A DNA stretch of 53,886 nt from Synechococcus sp. PCC 7335 (GTDB taxonomy: Bacteria > Cyanobacteriota > Cyanobacteriia > Phormidesmidales > Phormidesmidaceae). The DNA is taken from contig NZ_DS989904.1 in the NCBI RefSeq assembly GCF_000155595.1, positions 2,043,400-2,097,285 on the forward strand. The letters run 5' to 3'. The notes below the pieces were generated by a model. It made no database searches and had not been told where the DNA came from. It was given only the letters and a program-made list of their open reading frames with translations. The position numbers and the translations under genes are program-made. Below are positions 44,263 through 53,886 of the stretch, one piece after another; the first letter of the stretch is position 1, and every line of letters begins with the position of its first letter.

Positions 44263-45828
44263 TCAATGAAGAAAATGCCGCGTTCCTGTGAAGACCATAA
44301 TCAGCCCTAGCTCATTGGCAGCGGTGATTGACGCTTGATCGCGAATGCTGCCACCAGGCTGTACGATTGCCCGAATCCCTGCAGCGGCCGCTGTTCTGAC
44401 AGAATCATCAAAAGGAAAGAAGCCATCGCTCGCTAGAATCGCGCCTTCAGCTCGATTGCCTGCTTGCTCTAAAGCGATCTTAACCGCGCCCACTCGGTTC
44501 ATTTGCCCGGCGCCAACGCCGAGGGTAGTATTGTCACGGGCAATCAAGATAGCATTGGACTTCACGTGCTTGACAACTCGCCAAGAGAAAAGTAGTTGGG
44601 CAAGCTCAGCTTCGCTAGGTTTCTTTTTAGTGACAATGTTCCATCGAACCGGATCTTCAGGTAGATCGTTAGCGGCTTGGATAAGAAACCCGCCTGCGAT
44701 CGCTTTTACAGTCTGTGCTGGTCCGGATGCTAAATTTGGCAGCACTAATATTCGTAAGTTTTTCTTCTTCGCTAGGATTGCTTCAGCCTGTTCACTACAC
44801 CCTGGTGCGACCACGCATTCTAGGAACGTCTCTGTTAGAGCCTGTGCCGTCTGGGCATCGATTGATTGATTGAGCGCAACAATGCCGCCAAAGGCAGACA
44901 CATTGTCGGCGTTAAACGCTTGCTGATATGCCGTTGATAGCGAGTCGGCAACAGATACCCCACAAGGATTCGTGTGCTTTAAAACAGCAGCAGCAGGGCG
45001 TTCATTTCCTGGAAACTCGGCAATAATCCGGCGAGCCGCTTCTAGATCAACTAGGTTGTTGTAGCTGAGCGCTTTACCCTGTAGCTGTTTGGCCGCTGCC
45101 CAGCCACTAGCGATCGCCCCGGTCTGATACCAGCCGGCGCTCTGATGGGGGTTCTCGCCATAGCGGAGGGTCTGCTTCAAGTGACCGTTGATGGCGTAGC
45201 TAGCGGGTAGAGCAGCCGCTGCGTCTGGTTGATTGGCTAGGGTTTTCTGCTCAGTAAGGTATCGGGCGATCGCACAGTCATAGTTCGCGGTATGCCAGAA
45301 TGCTTGCTGGGCGCAGGAAGCACGAAACTCTTGGGATGGCTTGCCCTGATTTGCTTTAGCTACTGTCAGATAGTCATCATATTGGTTTGGGTTGCACAGC
45401 ACAGTGACGTACTGATGATTCTTAGCTGCCGCTCGAATCATCGTCGGGCCACCGATATCGATTTTCTCAATTGCTGCTGTCAAGGTGACATCAGGCTGAG
45501 CGACTGTTTGCTCGAAAGGATAAAGATTGACGACGACTAAATCGAAGGCGCGAATGTCATTGTTCGTCAGATCGTCTCGGTCCATTGGCTGATCTGGTCT
45601 GGCTAATATACCACCATGAACTTTTGGATGTAGGGTCTTGACGCGCCCACCTAGAATTTCGGGAGAGCCTGTGTAGTCAGCTACTTTAATGACTGGAATA
45701 CCCGCGTCGCTAATCGCCTTTGCAGTGCCACCGCTACTAATAATTTCAAAATCAAGATCTTCGGTGAGCGACTTGGCTAACTTAATCAGACCAGTTTTAT
45801 CTGAAACACTTAGCAGGGCAAGGCGGGA
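44263..45828 (-). CDS. purH: Bifunctional AICAR transformylase/IMP cyclohydrolase PurH
   Basis: Last two steps of IMP synthesis, 521 residues from ATG 45828. An open frame runs 32 codons further upstream, but MSRLALLSVSDKTGLIKLAK is the standard family start. The IMP cyclohydrolase (MGS) domain has ISSGGTAKAISDAGIPVIKV and GRVKTLHPKVHGGILAR; the transformylase domain has RYGENPHQSAGWYQ, the catalytic LKHTNPCGVSVADS, SAFGGIVALN and SDGFFPFDDSVRTAAAAGI, ending GTRHFLH. Divergent from an esterase gene. Confidence 0.96.
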   Translation of the reverse strand, partial: SRLALLSVSDKTGLIKLAKSLTEDLDFEIISSGGTAKAISDAGIPVIKVADYTGSPEILGGRVKTLHPKVHGGILARPDQPMDRDDLTNNDIRAFDLVVVNLYPFEQTVAQPDVTLTAAIEKIDIGGPTMIRAAAKNHQYVTVLCNPNQYDDYLTVAKANQGKPSQEFRASCAQQAFWHTANYDCAIARYLTEQKTLANQPDAAAALPASYAINGHLKQTLRYGENPHQSAGWYQTGAIASGWAAAKQLQGKALSYNNLVDLEAARRIIAEFPGNERPAAAVLKHTNPCGVSVADSLSTAYQQAFNADNVSAFGGIVALNQSIDAQTAQALTETFLECVVAPGCSEQAEAILAKKKNLRILVLPNLASGPAQTVKAIAGGFLIQAANDLPEDPVRWNIVTKKKPSEAELAQLLFSWRVVKHVKSNAILIARDNTTLGVGAGQMNRVGAVKIALEQAGNRAEGAILASDGFFPFDDSVRTAAAAGIRAIVQPGGSIRDQASITAANELGLIMVFTGTRHFLH

Positions 45829-45991
45829 CATGGGCGATTTTTTTGAGCTACGGGACAGGTTTAAAGCGTACAGGCTTTGGGGAGCGAGTGGGAGGGCCCA
45901 GTCAGGAGCAAGACATTTATGCACAAGCCGACTGTGAGGACTTTATGATTGATTGGGCTTGTGTCTAGTTTGTGCCTAAGAGATTGGAACG

Positions 45992-46639
45992 ATGGTAGAG
46001 CAGTTGAGTTTGAATGCGATCGCAATTACGCCAGAAGGCGCAGGCGAACAGCTGATTGTTTTGCTTCACGGCTGGGGGGCAAACGCTCAGGACGTGGCCG
46101 GAGTGATCAACGCAATCAATATGGTAAGCTCGCCGACTCGGGCCTTATTGCCAGATGCTCCGTTTACCCATCCGATGGTACCAGGAGGACTTGCTTGGTA
46201 TAGCTTTCCAGCAAACTATGACTTTCGCAGGGCACATAATTTTGAGGCACAGGCTGATTTACGCGAGAGTCGCCAGCGGCTTTTGTACTGGATGCGTTCA
46301 TTGCCTGAAAAGACTGGTATCCCTCTCGAAAAAACCATCATGGGCGGCTTTTCACAAGGCGGTGCAATGACCTTAGATATCGCGCCTCAGCTACCTTTAG
46401 CTGCCATGCTTATCCTCAGTAGCTACAGTCATGCCCCTATTCCTCCGTGCATTACTCCGCGTCCAATTTTGCTAGTTCATGGCAGACAAGATCCTGTCGT
46501 ACCGCTAGCTAGAGCACTGGAGGCCAAATCTCAGCTAGAAAGTCAGGGGCTCGCTGTGACCTATCACGAATTTGATATGGGCCACGAAGTTTCTATGGAT
46601 GCGCTTAAAGTAGCCAGTCAGTTTTGTTTATCTCTTTAA
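45992..46639 (+). CDS. Phospholipase/carboxylesterase-type alpha/beta hydrolase
   Basis: A 215-residue esterase of the acyl-protein thioesterase/carboxylesterase group. LIVLLHGWGANAQDV is the oxyanion region, MGGFSQGGAMTLDIA the nucleophile elbow, VHGRQDPVVPLA the acid and DMGHEVSMDAL the histidine. Its size and minimal fold match YpfH/CinIII-type enzymes. Substrate unknown. Divergent from purH, 67 bp apart in shared promoter space. Confidence 0.87.
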   Translation: MVEQLSLNAIAITPEGAGEQLIVLLHGWGANAQDVAGVINAINMVSSPTRALLPDAPFTHPMVPGGLAWYSFPANYDFRRAHNFEAQADLRESRQRLLYWMRSLPEKTGIPLEKTIMGGFSQGGAMTLDIAPQLPLAAMLILSSYSHAPIPPCITPRPILLVHGRQDPVVPLARALEAKSQLESQGLAVTYHEFDMGHEVSMDALKVASQFCLSL

Positions 46640-46793
46640 CGTTTAACTCTATTTAGTTAATAGACTCTGTAAAGGCGCAGCGAGAAAGACTACACTTGAA
46701 GCACATTCTGTAGCTAGCCGTGGATACATCTGTCTGCTCGCTAGTCGCTTCATGCCAACTCTGTTCATACCAGCTTGTAGGGAATGGGCCACC

Positions 46794-47069
46794 ATGCAAT
46801 CCACTGAATCACTTCACACTAGCGCGCACAACGAGGCAGCTGTCAACTCAGCCCCCCAGGCCAACAATCATATCTGGTCTCAAGATATTGCCCAGATGAC
46901 ACCAGAAGATGTGGCGCAGCTCGCTCAAAGACTAGAGCAAGACGAATATGTCACTCCGTTTGAAGGGCTACAAGACTGGCACCGCCTGCGAGCTGTTGCT
47001 TTCCAACGCTCAGAGCTGGTAGAACCCTACATGCACTTACTCGACCTCGAAGCTTTCGACGAGTCGTAG
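46794..47069 (+). CDS. DUF2555 protein
   Basis: A 91-residue protein. The conserved part is the C-terminal 60 residues, [18 protein letters not shown], then [20 protein letters not shown] and [17 protein letters not shown], which I recall as DUF2555 in cyanobacteria. The first 30 residues are polar and variable. ATG 46794 is preferred over 46752. It ends 22 bp before coaBC on the same strand; this pair is commonly adjacent in cyanobacteria, which suggests cotranscription. Confidence 0.75.
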   Translation: MQSTESLHTSAHNEAAVNSAPQANNHIWSQDIAQMTPEDVAQLAQRLEQDEYVTPFEGLQDWHRLRAVAFQRSELVEPYMHLLDLEAFDES

Positions 47070-47091
47070 GCACTGCTACCTATTGCTACCT

Positions 47092-48399
47092 ATGTCGTTG
47101 CAGGACCCTGCTTCAATCAGTCTGCCCGCAAAAGTCAGCCCGATAGAGAGCAGCTCTGTAACTAGTGAGCCAGCTAGTGAGCCTTCGAAGATCTTGATAG
47201 GTATAACTGGTGGCGTTGCTGCGTACAAGCTGTGCGAAGTGACCTCAACGCTAGCAAAAGCTGGGGTCGAGGTTAGAGTGCTGATGACGCGGCAGGCTCA
47301 AAGCTTTGTCAGCGCGCTTACGTTTGCGGCGCTGTCTCGGCATCCGGTCTATACAGATGACGATTTCTGGTCTGCTAAGCAGGCGAGGCCCTTACATATC
47401 GAGTTAGGTGAATGGGCTGATGTTTTTATCATCGCTCCCTTAAGCGCGAATACGCTAGCTAAGCTAGCTCATGGACTGGCCGATAATCTGTTGACAAATA
47501 CAGTGCTAGCCTCAACCTGTCCGGTTCTGCTCGCACCTGCTATGAATACAGATATGTGGCGGCAAGTGGCCGTTCAACGCAACTGGCAGCAGCTAGAGAC
47601 CAACAAGCAAGCATCGCGATATCACTCGGTGGGGCCTAATTCAGGGCGACTCGCGTGCGATCGCATTGGTACCGGACGGATGGCAGAGCCGACCGAAATC
47701 GTCACCACGATCTACTCCTTGCGCCACACCAAAGGGCGAAGAGATTTACTAGGGAAACATTTGCTAATCAGCGGTGGCACTACCCAAGAGTACTTAGATC
47801 CCGTTAGGTTCATAAGTAATCCAGCGACGGGTCGCATGGGAATTGCTTTGGCCCAAGCTGCTCACCATAGAGGGGCAGGGGTTACTTTAGTCCACGGGCC
47901 GCTTACAGAAGAACTCACAAACACTATTCCGATTCCTATTCGCACCATTGCTGTCACTACCGCTGAGGAAATGGAGCGCGCAATGCTTTCAGCGCTGCCG
48001 TCGGCCGACTGGACGATCATGTCTGCCGCGATCGCCGATGTTCGTCCGACGAAAACTGTTGCTCACAAGCTGCTGAAGCAAGATCTACCGACCCATCTAC
48101 CTTTATCTACCGTTCCAGATATCGTTGCCCAGCTCGCCAGCCAAAAATCGCAAAGCCAACGAATTGTCGGCTTTGCCGCTCAAACAGGCGACATCGTCAC
48201 GCCAGCGCGTGACAAGCTCAAAAGGAAAAACTTAGACGCTATCGTAGCAAATCCTATTGATAAATCAGATAGTGGGTTTGGCAGTTCCAACAACCAGGCC
48301 ACGATTCTTTTAGCAGATGGTCGGCAGAGACAGGTTGCTCATTGCAGCAAATTATCGTTAGCTCATCAGCTCTATGACTACTTATTAGACGTTTTCTAA
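47092..48399 (+). CDS. coaBC: Bifunctional phosphopantothenoylcysteine synthase/decarboxylase CoaBC
   Basis: Two steps of coenzyme A synthesis in one 435-residue protein. The flavin decarboxylase (CoaC) part begins [20 protein letters not shown], with the family motifs [10 protein letters not shown] and [14 protein letters not shown] (active-site cysteine). The synthase (CoaB) half has [43 protein letters not shown] and [17 protein letters not shown] 30-residue polar N-terminal extension precedes the fold. ATG 47092 preferred over 47083. Confidence 0.95.
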   Translation: MSLQDPASISLPAKVSPIESSSVTSEPASEPSKILIGITGGVAAYKLCEVTSTLAKAGVEVRVLMTRQAQSFVSALTFAALSRHPVYTDDDFWSAKQARPLHIELGEWADVFIIAPLSANTLAKLAHGLADNLLTNTVLASTCPVLLAPAMNTDMWRQVAVQRNWQQLETNKQASRYHSVGPNSGRLACDRIGTGRMAEPTEIVTTIYSLRHTKGRRDLLGKHLLISGGTTQEYLDPVRFISNPATGRMGIALAQAAHHRGAGVTLVHGPLTEELTNTIPIPIRTIAVTTAEEMERAMLSALPSADWTIMSAAIADVRPTKTVAHKLLKQDLPTHLPLSTVPDIVAQLASQKSQSQRIVGFAAQTGDIVTPARDKLKRKNLDAIVANPIDKSDSGFGSSNNQATILLADGRQRQVAHCSKLSLAHQLYDYLLDVF

Positions 48400-48526
48400 T
48401 ATTGAATCTGATATGAATCTGAACTGAACTAGAGTCTCGAGTAGAGAGCTGACAACTGAATCAAAACAGAGCTTATCAAGCAAGCTGTATAGTTGACGAC
48501 AAACCTCATAAATCCCCAGGAACATC

Positions 48527-48630
48527 TATAGCTTTGCGTACTTTGCTTACTACATCACGAAAGCTTACAGCGCTTTGTGTTGTATGAAATGGACATAGCA
48601 ATTGCCCGAATGCGTCCGCGCATTGCTATA
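48527..48630 (+). repeat. Dispersed two-hairpin element, copy 4 (diverged)
   Basis: A 104-bp copy in the 397-bp gap after coaBC. Ends are TATAGC (48527) and GCTATA (48625-48630). Hairpin 1 is largely lost. Hairpin 2 survives: GCAAT (48598-48602) with ATTGC (48622-48626) around CCGAATGCGTCCGCGC, with one A-to-G change in the conserved loop. The rest of the gap shows no gene. Confidence 0.65.
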
Positions 48631-48796
48631 TCTGCAAACCTAGTCATCGCAATAACTGATTGCTCATGTTGCTAGCTTCATACGAGAGGGAGCAATCTCT
48701 AAGATTGTGAGAAGTCGCTTGTATAAATTACCAACTCTTTCAACACAGTTTATATGATGGCCATAGCTTAGACGGTAGTTATCCCGAGTTTTTGGC

Positions 48797-49570
48797 ATGG
48801 TTCACACGAAGATAAAAGGCCAGTCAGTTATTAGTTTGCGTAGAGACTATCGGCAGGCAAGCGGACTTTTGGGTAGTATATTGACTGGCTTCAGGCAGCG
48901 AGAACTTTCATTTGAGCAGCGCCAGGTCGAGCTCACTGTCCAAGATATTAATTGGGGTCTGCCTTCACCTGCTGTCACTAGTAAAGTCAAGAGGTTAGTT
49001 GATATTGTTGGCGCCGTGGTTGGATTAGGTCTCGTTGCTGCTTTATTAATTCCGATTGCGATCGCCATCCAGATCGATCATCCTGGTCCTATCTTCTTCA
49101 GCCAAACTCGGTACGGCTATAGAGGTCGTCCTTTTCGCATCTGGAAATTTCGCTCCATGATCCCAGATGCTGAGGCCAAAAAGCACACTGTCGAAAATGA
49201 AGCCAAAGGACTGATCTTCAAAAATGAAGCAGACCCACGCATCACCCGCATCGGACGATTTCTTAGACGCACTAGCCTAGATGAGCTGCCCCAGTTTTTC
49301 AACGTTCTAACCGGCGATATGAGCCTGGTCGGAACGCGACCACCCGTACTTAACGAGGTTATACAATACAATCGCTATCACTGGCGGCGTCTCGCTGTTA
49401 AGCCAGGTATGACTGGACGGTGGCAAACTAGCGGCCGCTCTAGCATTAAGGATTTTGAACAGATCGTCGAGATGGATTTAGACTATCAGGCCAACTGGTC
49501 TAACTGGCTAGATATACAAATTATCTTCAAGACAATTGCTGTCGTCTTCGACCATAAAGACGCTTGCTAG
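48797..49570 (+). CDS. Polyprenyl-phosphate sugar-1-phosphate transferase (WbaP/PglC-like core)
   Basis: A 257-residue initiating sugar transferase for polysaccharide synthesis. One membrane helix (VDIVGAVVGLGLVAALLIPI) precedes the catalytic domain: GPIFFSQTRYGYRGRPFRIW, KFRSMIPDAE, IGRFLRRTSLDELPQFFNVL, GDMSLVGTRPPVLNEV and VKPGMTGRWQTSGRSS. It lacks the four-helix N-terminal part of long enzymes, as in PglC, but has an extra 75-residue N-terminal region. With gmd/fcl in the same window it may serve exopolysaccharide, though they lie 29 kb apart. Confidence 0.9.
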   Translation: MVHTKIKGQSVISLRRDYRQASGLLGSILTGFRQRELSFEQRQVELTVQDINWGLPSPAVTSKVKRLVDIVGAVVGLGLVAALLIPIAIAIQIDHPGPIFFSQTRYGYRGRPFRIWKFRSMIPDAEAKKHTVENEAKGLIFKNEADPRITRIGRFLRRTSLDELPQFFNVLTGDMSLVGTRPPVLNEVIQYNRYHWRRLAVKPGMTGRWQTSGRSSIKDFEQIVEMDLDYQANWSNWLDIQIIFKTIAVVFDHKDAC

Positions 49571-49602
49571 TCATCTACGAACAGTTATCTACGAGTAGTC
49601 AA

Positions 49603-49689
49603 CGGAGAGGGGGGGATTCGAACCCCCGTTAGGTTTGACCCTAAAACAGTTTTCGAGACTGCCGCATTCAACCACTCTGCCACCTCTCC
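49603..49689 (-). tRNA. tRNA-Ser(CGA)
   Basis: A class II tRNA with a long variable arm. On the minus strand the acceptor GGAGAGG pairs with CCTCTCC, the discriminator is G (complement of 49603), the anticodon loop is CTCGAAA with anticodon CGA, and the T arm is GGGGG-TTCGAAT-CCCCC. CCA is not encoded. Confidence 0.95.
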
Positions 49690-49750
49690 AGATGGTTCTA
49701 CATCTTACACTGATTTCTTGAGAAGTCTGTGCTTAGCTCTAAGAACAGAC

Positions 49751-51298
49751 CTAGAACAAAGCTGCGTAGTCATCGCCAGGTGCGAATTGCTCCCGCCGCC
49801 TTAGCCAGATACAAATGGCCATATACACGAGGTAGCTAACTACTACATGCCATCCTTCTATGCCAGTGAACTCAAGTGAACTGCCAGGAAGCTGATTAAA
49901 TTGATCAACTACCCAAATCAAAATATGGATTGGATAGTAGAGGGTAGAAGCGATGAAGCTACCGATGAGCGGAACGGGAATTGCTGCGATCGCGCTGATA
50001 AACCCACCCATACTAATCAACGTTACCAACGGTGTTGTGATTCCGTTTAATAAGACGCTATACGTTGGCAGTACTTGAAAATACAGTAGCTGAAGCGGAA
50101 TCGTCCATAGATAGGCTGCGATCGGAACAGCTAGAACCATTGCTACTGATACCGGCAGCCAGTCTAGTAGCTGTATAAGCCGAGGTACCGTCAATATCAG
50201 CCCTAATGTTGCTACTACACTGAGTTGAAATCCAATATCCCATATCCACTGAGGGTTGAAGAGCAAGATGAGTACCGCTGCCAACAACAGTCCACTTAGC
50301 GGATTGACCTTGCGCGATGTTGCTAGTCCTAGCAGCATTCCACCCCCCATTACTGCCGCTCGAACCACGCTAGGCTGTAGTCCAGTTAAACCAATGTATA
50401 CAATTAGTGCTATTGCACCCGCGATCGCCTGCGTCTGCGCCCTTTGAGATTTCACACAGCATAGTACTAAAGTCAGGATCAAAGAAACGTGGAAGCCAGA
50501 AGCTGCTAGCGTATGTGCCAATCCTGCTGAAATAAAACTATCTCTAACCTCAAAGGGTAAATCTACTGCCTTTCGTCCTAGGGTCATTGCACTTAGCAAG
50601 TTTCCAGCCGGCTCATCTAACCACCGATTCTGCGCCGAAACAATCCGCGCTCTCAACTTCCATAAGGCCGACTGTGGCGGCTCTTGATTGGGTAGAAACT
50701 CTATCCAAAAAGTTCTGAAGCTAGCAAAACAACCCTGCCGAACTAGATAGTCCCCAAAGCCACTAGCCTGCGCTGACTTTAGTTCTTCAACCGCAGAAAT
50801 TTTTCCTCTTAGCTCTATCAGCTTGCCAGGATAGAGTCTTTTGCTTGGTGCTAGTGCTGCGCTCACATATAGCTTGCCACTAGCAGACCGGGGCGCTTCA
50901 ATCGTATTCTTCGTTCCTACTCCTCTGACAGACTGCACTTCTAAGAAAAACTTAGCCTTTTGATTGCGGCTTGTTTGCGGTGTTTGTAAGACTTTCCCGA
51001 GGACTCGTCGCTCATGATCGGAAGCAAAGTGGCTAATATCGTTAGCGGCTGGCTGAGGGGATCGCGCTATGCAATAGCTCGCTGCTATCAGTCCAACTAG
51101 TCCTGCTATCCACCACTGCCTTCTAGTCGGCCCCATTCGCCAGATACGAGGAACTATCAGACTACAAAGAACACCAAGACAGAAAATGCTACATCCAGCC
51201 ACAGACACCCAACCTAAGATGCGTACCTCTGTAATTCCGGTTGCCAGTAGGCCCAGAATGTATGCCGCCGCAATGGCCAAACCGCCCCAAGGCGTCAT
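49751..51298 (-). CDS. comEC: ComEC/Rec2-type competence membrane channel
   Basis: A 515-residue membrane protein for DNA uptake. It starts at ATG 51298; the longer frame to 51397 lacks support. Three helices near the N-terminus flank a DUF4131-type soluble domain (ASGKLYVSAALAPSKRLYPG), then the Competence domain follows: LSAMTLGRKAVDLPFEVRDS, the hallmark GLAHTLAASGFHVSLILTLV, and many helices, ending in GWHVVVSYLVYMAICIW. No C-terminal metallo-beta-lactamase domain is present, so the protein is shorter than Bacillus ComEC. It suggests natural transformability, but no other competence genes are in the window. Confidence 0.88.
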   Translation of the reverse strand: MTPWGGLAIAAAYILGLLATGITEVRILGWVSVAGCSIFCLGVLCSLIVPRIWRMGPTRRQWWIAGLVGLIAASYCIARSPQPAANDISHFASDHERRVLGKVLQTPQTSRNQKAKFFLEVQSVRGVGTKNTIEAPRSASGKLYVSAALAPSKRLYPGKLIELRGKISAVEELKSAQASGFGDYLVRQGCFASFRTFWIEFLPNQEPPQSALWKLRARIVSAQNRWLDEPAGNLLSAMTLGRKAVDLPFEVRDSFISAGLAHTLAASGFHVSLILTLVLCCVKSQRAQTQAIAGAIALIVYIGLTGLQPSVVRAAVMGGGMLLGLATSRKVNPLSGLLLAAVLILLFNPQWIWDIGFQLSVVATLGLILTVPRLIQLLDWLPVSVAMVLAVPIAAYLWTIPLQLLYFQVLPTYSVLLNGITTPLVTLISMGGFISAIAAIPVPLIGSFIASTLYYPIHILIWVVDQFNQLPGSSLEFTGIEGWHVVVSYLVYMAICIWLRRREQFAPGDDYAALF

Positions 51299-51439
51299 GT
51301 TCCTAGCTCCAAGCGTGCTTTTCTTTCTATAGAGAGCCCATCTACTAACTATGTATCCGCTATCTGTAAAAAAGAGACCCTGGAGTACGTTCCCCAAAGC
51401 CTCTTATAAAGCGCGCTTTTCTTTTTGGTTCAAATAGAC

Positions 51440-51940
51440 CTAGATAGATAGTCCTAGCTGGGCACCAAAAAATGCGTGGATGACCAATGTTACTAGGGCT
51501 GCACTGCCAATGTAGGCGTGGGCTGATCGAAGAGCCCGCTTGCCTTTGCCAAACTTAGTTGCTGCGATCAAAGCATTGGTCGTTAGAAGTGCGATCGCTC
51601 CCATTCCTGTCACAAAATGTGAGCTTTCCAAAATTGGCTTACCTTGCATTACCAGCGATAAGAGCCCGCCTGTTGCCCCTATCACGATAAGCAGATACAT
51701 CAGGGGTGCAATCTTCGCATGAGCCTGCTTTTGCTCAACCGCAACTCCCGTGTCAGTTGCCAAACGCCCCTGCCATCCGGCATACGCCGCCGCTCCGCCC
51801 ATCACAAATACCACAATCGCCATCATAACTGGATGACCCCAATGCACGATCGGCTCTGGCAAGCCGAACTGGGCAAACCAGGCCCCAATTGGCTCTAAAT
51901 AGGCTTTCAAAGCTATATCCACAATCTTGATCCTCAGCAA
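51440..51940 (-). CDS. DUF4079 membrane protein
   Basis: A 166-residue membrane protein with four helices, VMMAIVVFVMGGAAAYAGW, IAPLMYLLIVIGATGGLL, MGAIALLTTNALIAATKFG and AALVTLVIHAFFGAQLGLSI. Histidines at VHWGHPV, SSHFVTG, RSAHAY and VIHAFF could bind haem, in the manner of cytochrome b561-like four-helix bundles. This is the DUF4079 pattern, found in cyanobacteria and plants. Function unknown. It lies downstream of glyQ on the same strand. Confidence 0.78.
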   Translation of the reverse strand: MLRIKIVDIALKAYLEPIGAWFAQFGLPEPIVHWGHPVMMAIVVFVMGGAAAYAGWQGRLATDTGVAVEQKQAHAKIAPLMYLLIVIGATGGLLSLVMQGKPILESSHFVTGMGAIALLTTNALIAATKFGKGKRALRSAHAYIGSAALVTLVIHAFFGAQLGLSI

Positions 51941-52003
51941 TACGAAAGATACTTGATACCTCTTGACACAGGCTAATCGAAGCCTAGAGTGCTTTCGGTT
52001 TAT

Positions 52004-52894
52004 CTATCTTGCTGTCCTATCAGAGGTCTGCTTCAACAGGGGAAACCCCAGCTTTTCGCGCTGCTCGTAATACAGCTGAGCTACTCGTCTAGCAAGTCCT
52101 CTTACCTGGCGGATGTACCGTGTCCTTTCTGTTACCGAGATTACGCCTCGCGCATCTAGCAAATTGAAGGTGTGCGAACACTTTAGAACATAGTCATAGC
52201 TCGGTAGCACCAACCCTTTTTCCATTAGTTGTTCAGCTTCTTGCTGATACAGTTCAAACAGCTTAAATAGTAATTTTGAACTGGAAGCCTCAAAGTTGTA
52301 CGTAGAGTTTTCAATCTCTGCCTGCATATACACATCTCCGTACGTCAGCCCATCATTCCATTGAATCTTCGCCATCGCATCTACTTCTTGTAGATACATC
52401 GTCAGCCTCTCTAATCCATATGTAATCTCAATAGAAACCGGCCGACAATCTAATCCCCCACACTGCTGAAAATAAGTGAATTGTGTCACTTCCATTCCAT
52501 CTAGCCAAACTTCCCAACCCACACCCCACGCTCCGACAGCCGCATCTTCCCAGTTGTCTTCTACAAACCTAATATCGTGGTCCTCAGGCATAATCCCTAA
52601 CGCCCTCAAAGACTCTAAATACAGTTCTTGAATATTGCTAGGAGAAGGCTTAATCAGCACCTGATACTGGAAGTAATGCTGATAGCGGTTAGGATTTTCT
52701 CCATACCGACCATCTGCAGGGCGTCTACAGGGCTCGACGTAAGCAACCGACCAAGGCTCTGGGCCAATTGCTCTTAGAAATGTATGTGGGCTTTTGGTCC
52801 CAGCCCCTTTCTCAGTGTCGTAAGGCTGCATGACCAAACATCCTTGCTCAGACCAAAACTCGTTCAAAGTAGCAATAACGGACTGAAAATTCAC
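52004..52894 (-). CDS. glyQ: Glycyl-tRNA synthetase alpha subunit
   Basis: A 296-residue catalytic subunit of the tetrameric glycyl-tRNA synthetase. [64 protein letters not shown]-type [20 protein letters not shown] and [20 protein letters not shown] cover the class II active site. The beta subunit (glyS) is not adjacent and not in the window; split loci are usual in cyanobacteria. Divergent from the rRNA operon. Confidence 0.96.
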   Translation of the reverse strand: MNFQSVIATLNEFWSEQGCLVMQPYDTEKGAGTKSPHTFLRAIGPEPWSVAYVEPCRRPADGRYGENPNRYQHYFQYQVLIKPSPSNIQELYLESLRALGIMPEDHDIRFVEDNWEDAAVGAWGVGWEVWLDGMEVTQFTYFQQCGGLDCRPVSIEITYGLERLTMYLQEVDAMAKIQWNDGLTYGDVYMQAEIENSTYNFEASSSKLLFKLFELYQQEAEQLMEKGLVLPSYDYVLKCSHTFNLLDARGVISVTERTRYIRQVRGLARRVAQLYYEQREKLGFPLLKQTSDRTAR

Positions 52895-53019
52895 TTAGCT
52901 TCTCCCAGAAGTGCTTTCAACACCCTATACAGTCTCTACCTACTCGCCGCTAATGTATAGACGCCAAAAAAACAAGTAAACATGTAGGCATATAGCTGAC
53001 TCCTAGATAAGTAACCTCA

Positions 53020-53064
53020 AAAGAGGAAGAAGCCAAAGGTTTTTCCTTTGGCTTCTTCCTCTTT
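53020..53064. other. Perfect 20-bp hairpin between glyQ and the rRNA promoter
   Basis: AAAGAGGAAGAAGCCAAAGG (53020-53039), five T, then its exact complement to 53064. It lies upstream of both divergent genes, about 95 bp before the rRNA -35. No transcript is known to end here, though the loop and flanks are T-rich on the plus strand. It may be a bidirectional insulator or terminator. Confidence 0.6.
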
Positions 53065-53158
53065 AAGACCGACTTACGTCGCCTGTAGGATTATGTAGTT
53101 TTAAATCCCATACGTAGAGAGGGATACAGGCGTTTTCGACTTTTTCTACAGAAACTAG

Positions 53159-53188
53159 TTGACACTCGTTGTATTAGAGCGTTATATT
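53159..53188 (+). promoter_or_regulatory. rRNA operon promoter
   Basis: TTGACA (53159-53164), a 17-bp spacer, then TTATAT/TATATT (53182-53188). A near-consensus sigma-70 promoter about 225 bp upstream of 16S rRNA, giving a leader of normal length. Confidence 0.75.
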
Positions 53189-53411
53189 CATTAGGCGCTG
53201 AAGGGAGGAAGCGACGCGAGAGCGGCGCCCTGGAGGCGATAAGTAGCACCTAGAAAAGAGAATAGTTTAGAGAATTATGAATTAACGAGACCCTCGTTAA
53301 AGAAGTAAATTGTTTTCGAGGATAGCATAGTTATTTTCGAAATGCAATGTAAGGATAGCTAGTAAATAGCTTGAGTTTGAGACAAACTGAGTTCTTTTAG
53401 AGAATTCACCT

Positions 53412-53886
<475 letters not shown>

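Noticed and set aside
44071-44310. A 79-codon plus-strand frame overlapping the end of purH
   Set aside because: Partly antisense to a certain gene and without recognisable features.
45829-45924. N-terminal extension of PurH by 32 codons
   Set aside because: The family begins at MSRLALLSVSDKTG; the extension is not like PurH.

Overview
This window is a stretch of cyanobacterial chromosome. Photosystem I genes psaF, psaJ and psaL lie together on the minus strand. There are also a Psb32-type TPM protein, a Tic22-like protein, and DUF2996, DUF3611, DUF4079 and DUF2555 proteins typical of cyanobacteria and plastids. HIP1 palindromes (GCGATCGC) are frequent, and the partial 16S rRNA gene at the right edge carries the cyanobacterial signature GGGGAATTTTCCGCAATGGG (53739-53758). 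Moderate GC, a Ni-SOD and the 16S character would fit a Leptolyngbya/Synechococcales-type organism, but genus is not decided here.

Layout. 0.2-2.1 kb: a TetR-family regulator followed 7 bp later by an IS630-family insertion sequence whose two reading frames are joined by a classical A_AAA_AAG slippery site. 2.2-8.5 kb: ChaN-like lipoprotein, slipin-rlmN pair (minus), a small secreted protein, a PAS-GAF histidine kinase divergent from purN. 8.5-9.1 kb: a gene-free region with degenerate tandem repeats and a strongly structured segment that may encode a small RNA. 9.1-12.8 kb: an acyltransferase beside a hydrolase that resembles the N-terminal half of plant phytyl ester synthases, then psb32 and an AI-2E-type permease. 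12.9-15.6 kb: an overlapping minus-strand cluster tldD - transaldolase-like - SRPBCC protein. 15.7-20.9 kb: DUF3611, DUF924, a small membrane protein, GDP-fucose synthesis (gmd, fcl) and DUF2996. 21.2-29.4 kb: a light/oxidative-stress region with CRY-DASH, a lipoprotein nuclease, Ni-SOD with its maturation protease, a kinase-like membrane protein and an Fe-S photolyase. 29.4-36.3 kb: Ski2-like helicase, HtrA protease, an FG-GAP-like lipoprotein, alanine dehydrogenase. 36.4-39.2 kb: psaFJL divergent from tsaD. 39.2-48.4 kb: hydrolases, two GNATs, DUF4332, tRNA-Pro, Tic22-like, a ferric-reductase-like membrane protein, purH, DUF2555-coaBC. 48.8-53.9 kb: a polyprenyl-phosphate sugar transferase, tRNA-Ser, comEC, DUF4079, glyQ, and the promoter and 5' part of an rRNA operon.

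The most notable unexplained feature is a family of at least four intergenic elements of about 105-127 bp (17748, 25822, 34926, 48527). They share TATAGC...GCTATA ends, a conserved loop GAATGCATCCG, and a second hairpin whose stem changes between copies while staying paired. All four lie in the same orientation. Their termini start like the IS630 element's terminal repeat, so they may be its non-autonomous derivatives, and they may be transcribed as structured RNA. Other points to check are the candidate RNA upstream of the acyltransferase gene, two CCTCACAC-plus-terminator modules reminiscent of Yfr1, and a kinase-like protein that has lost its catalytic lobe.
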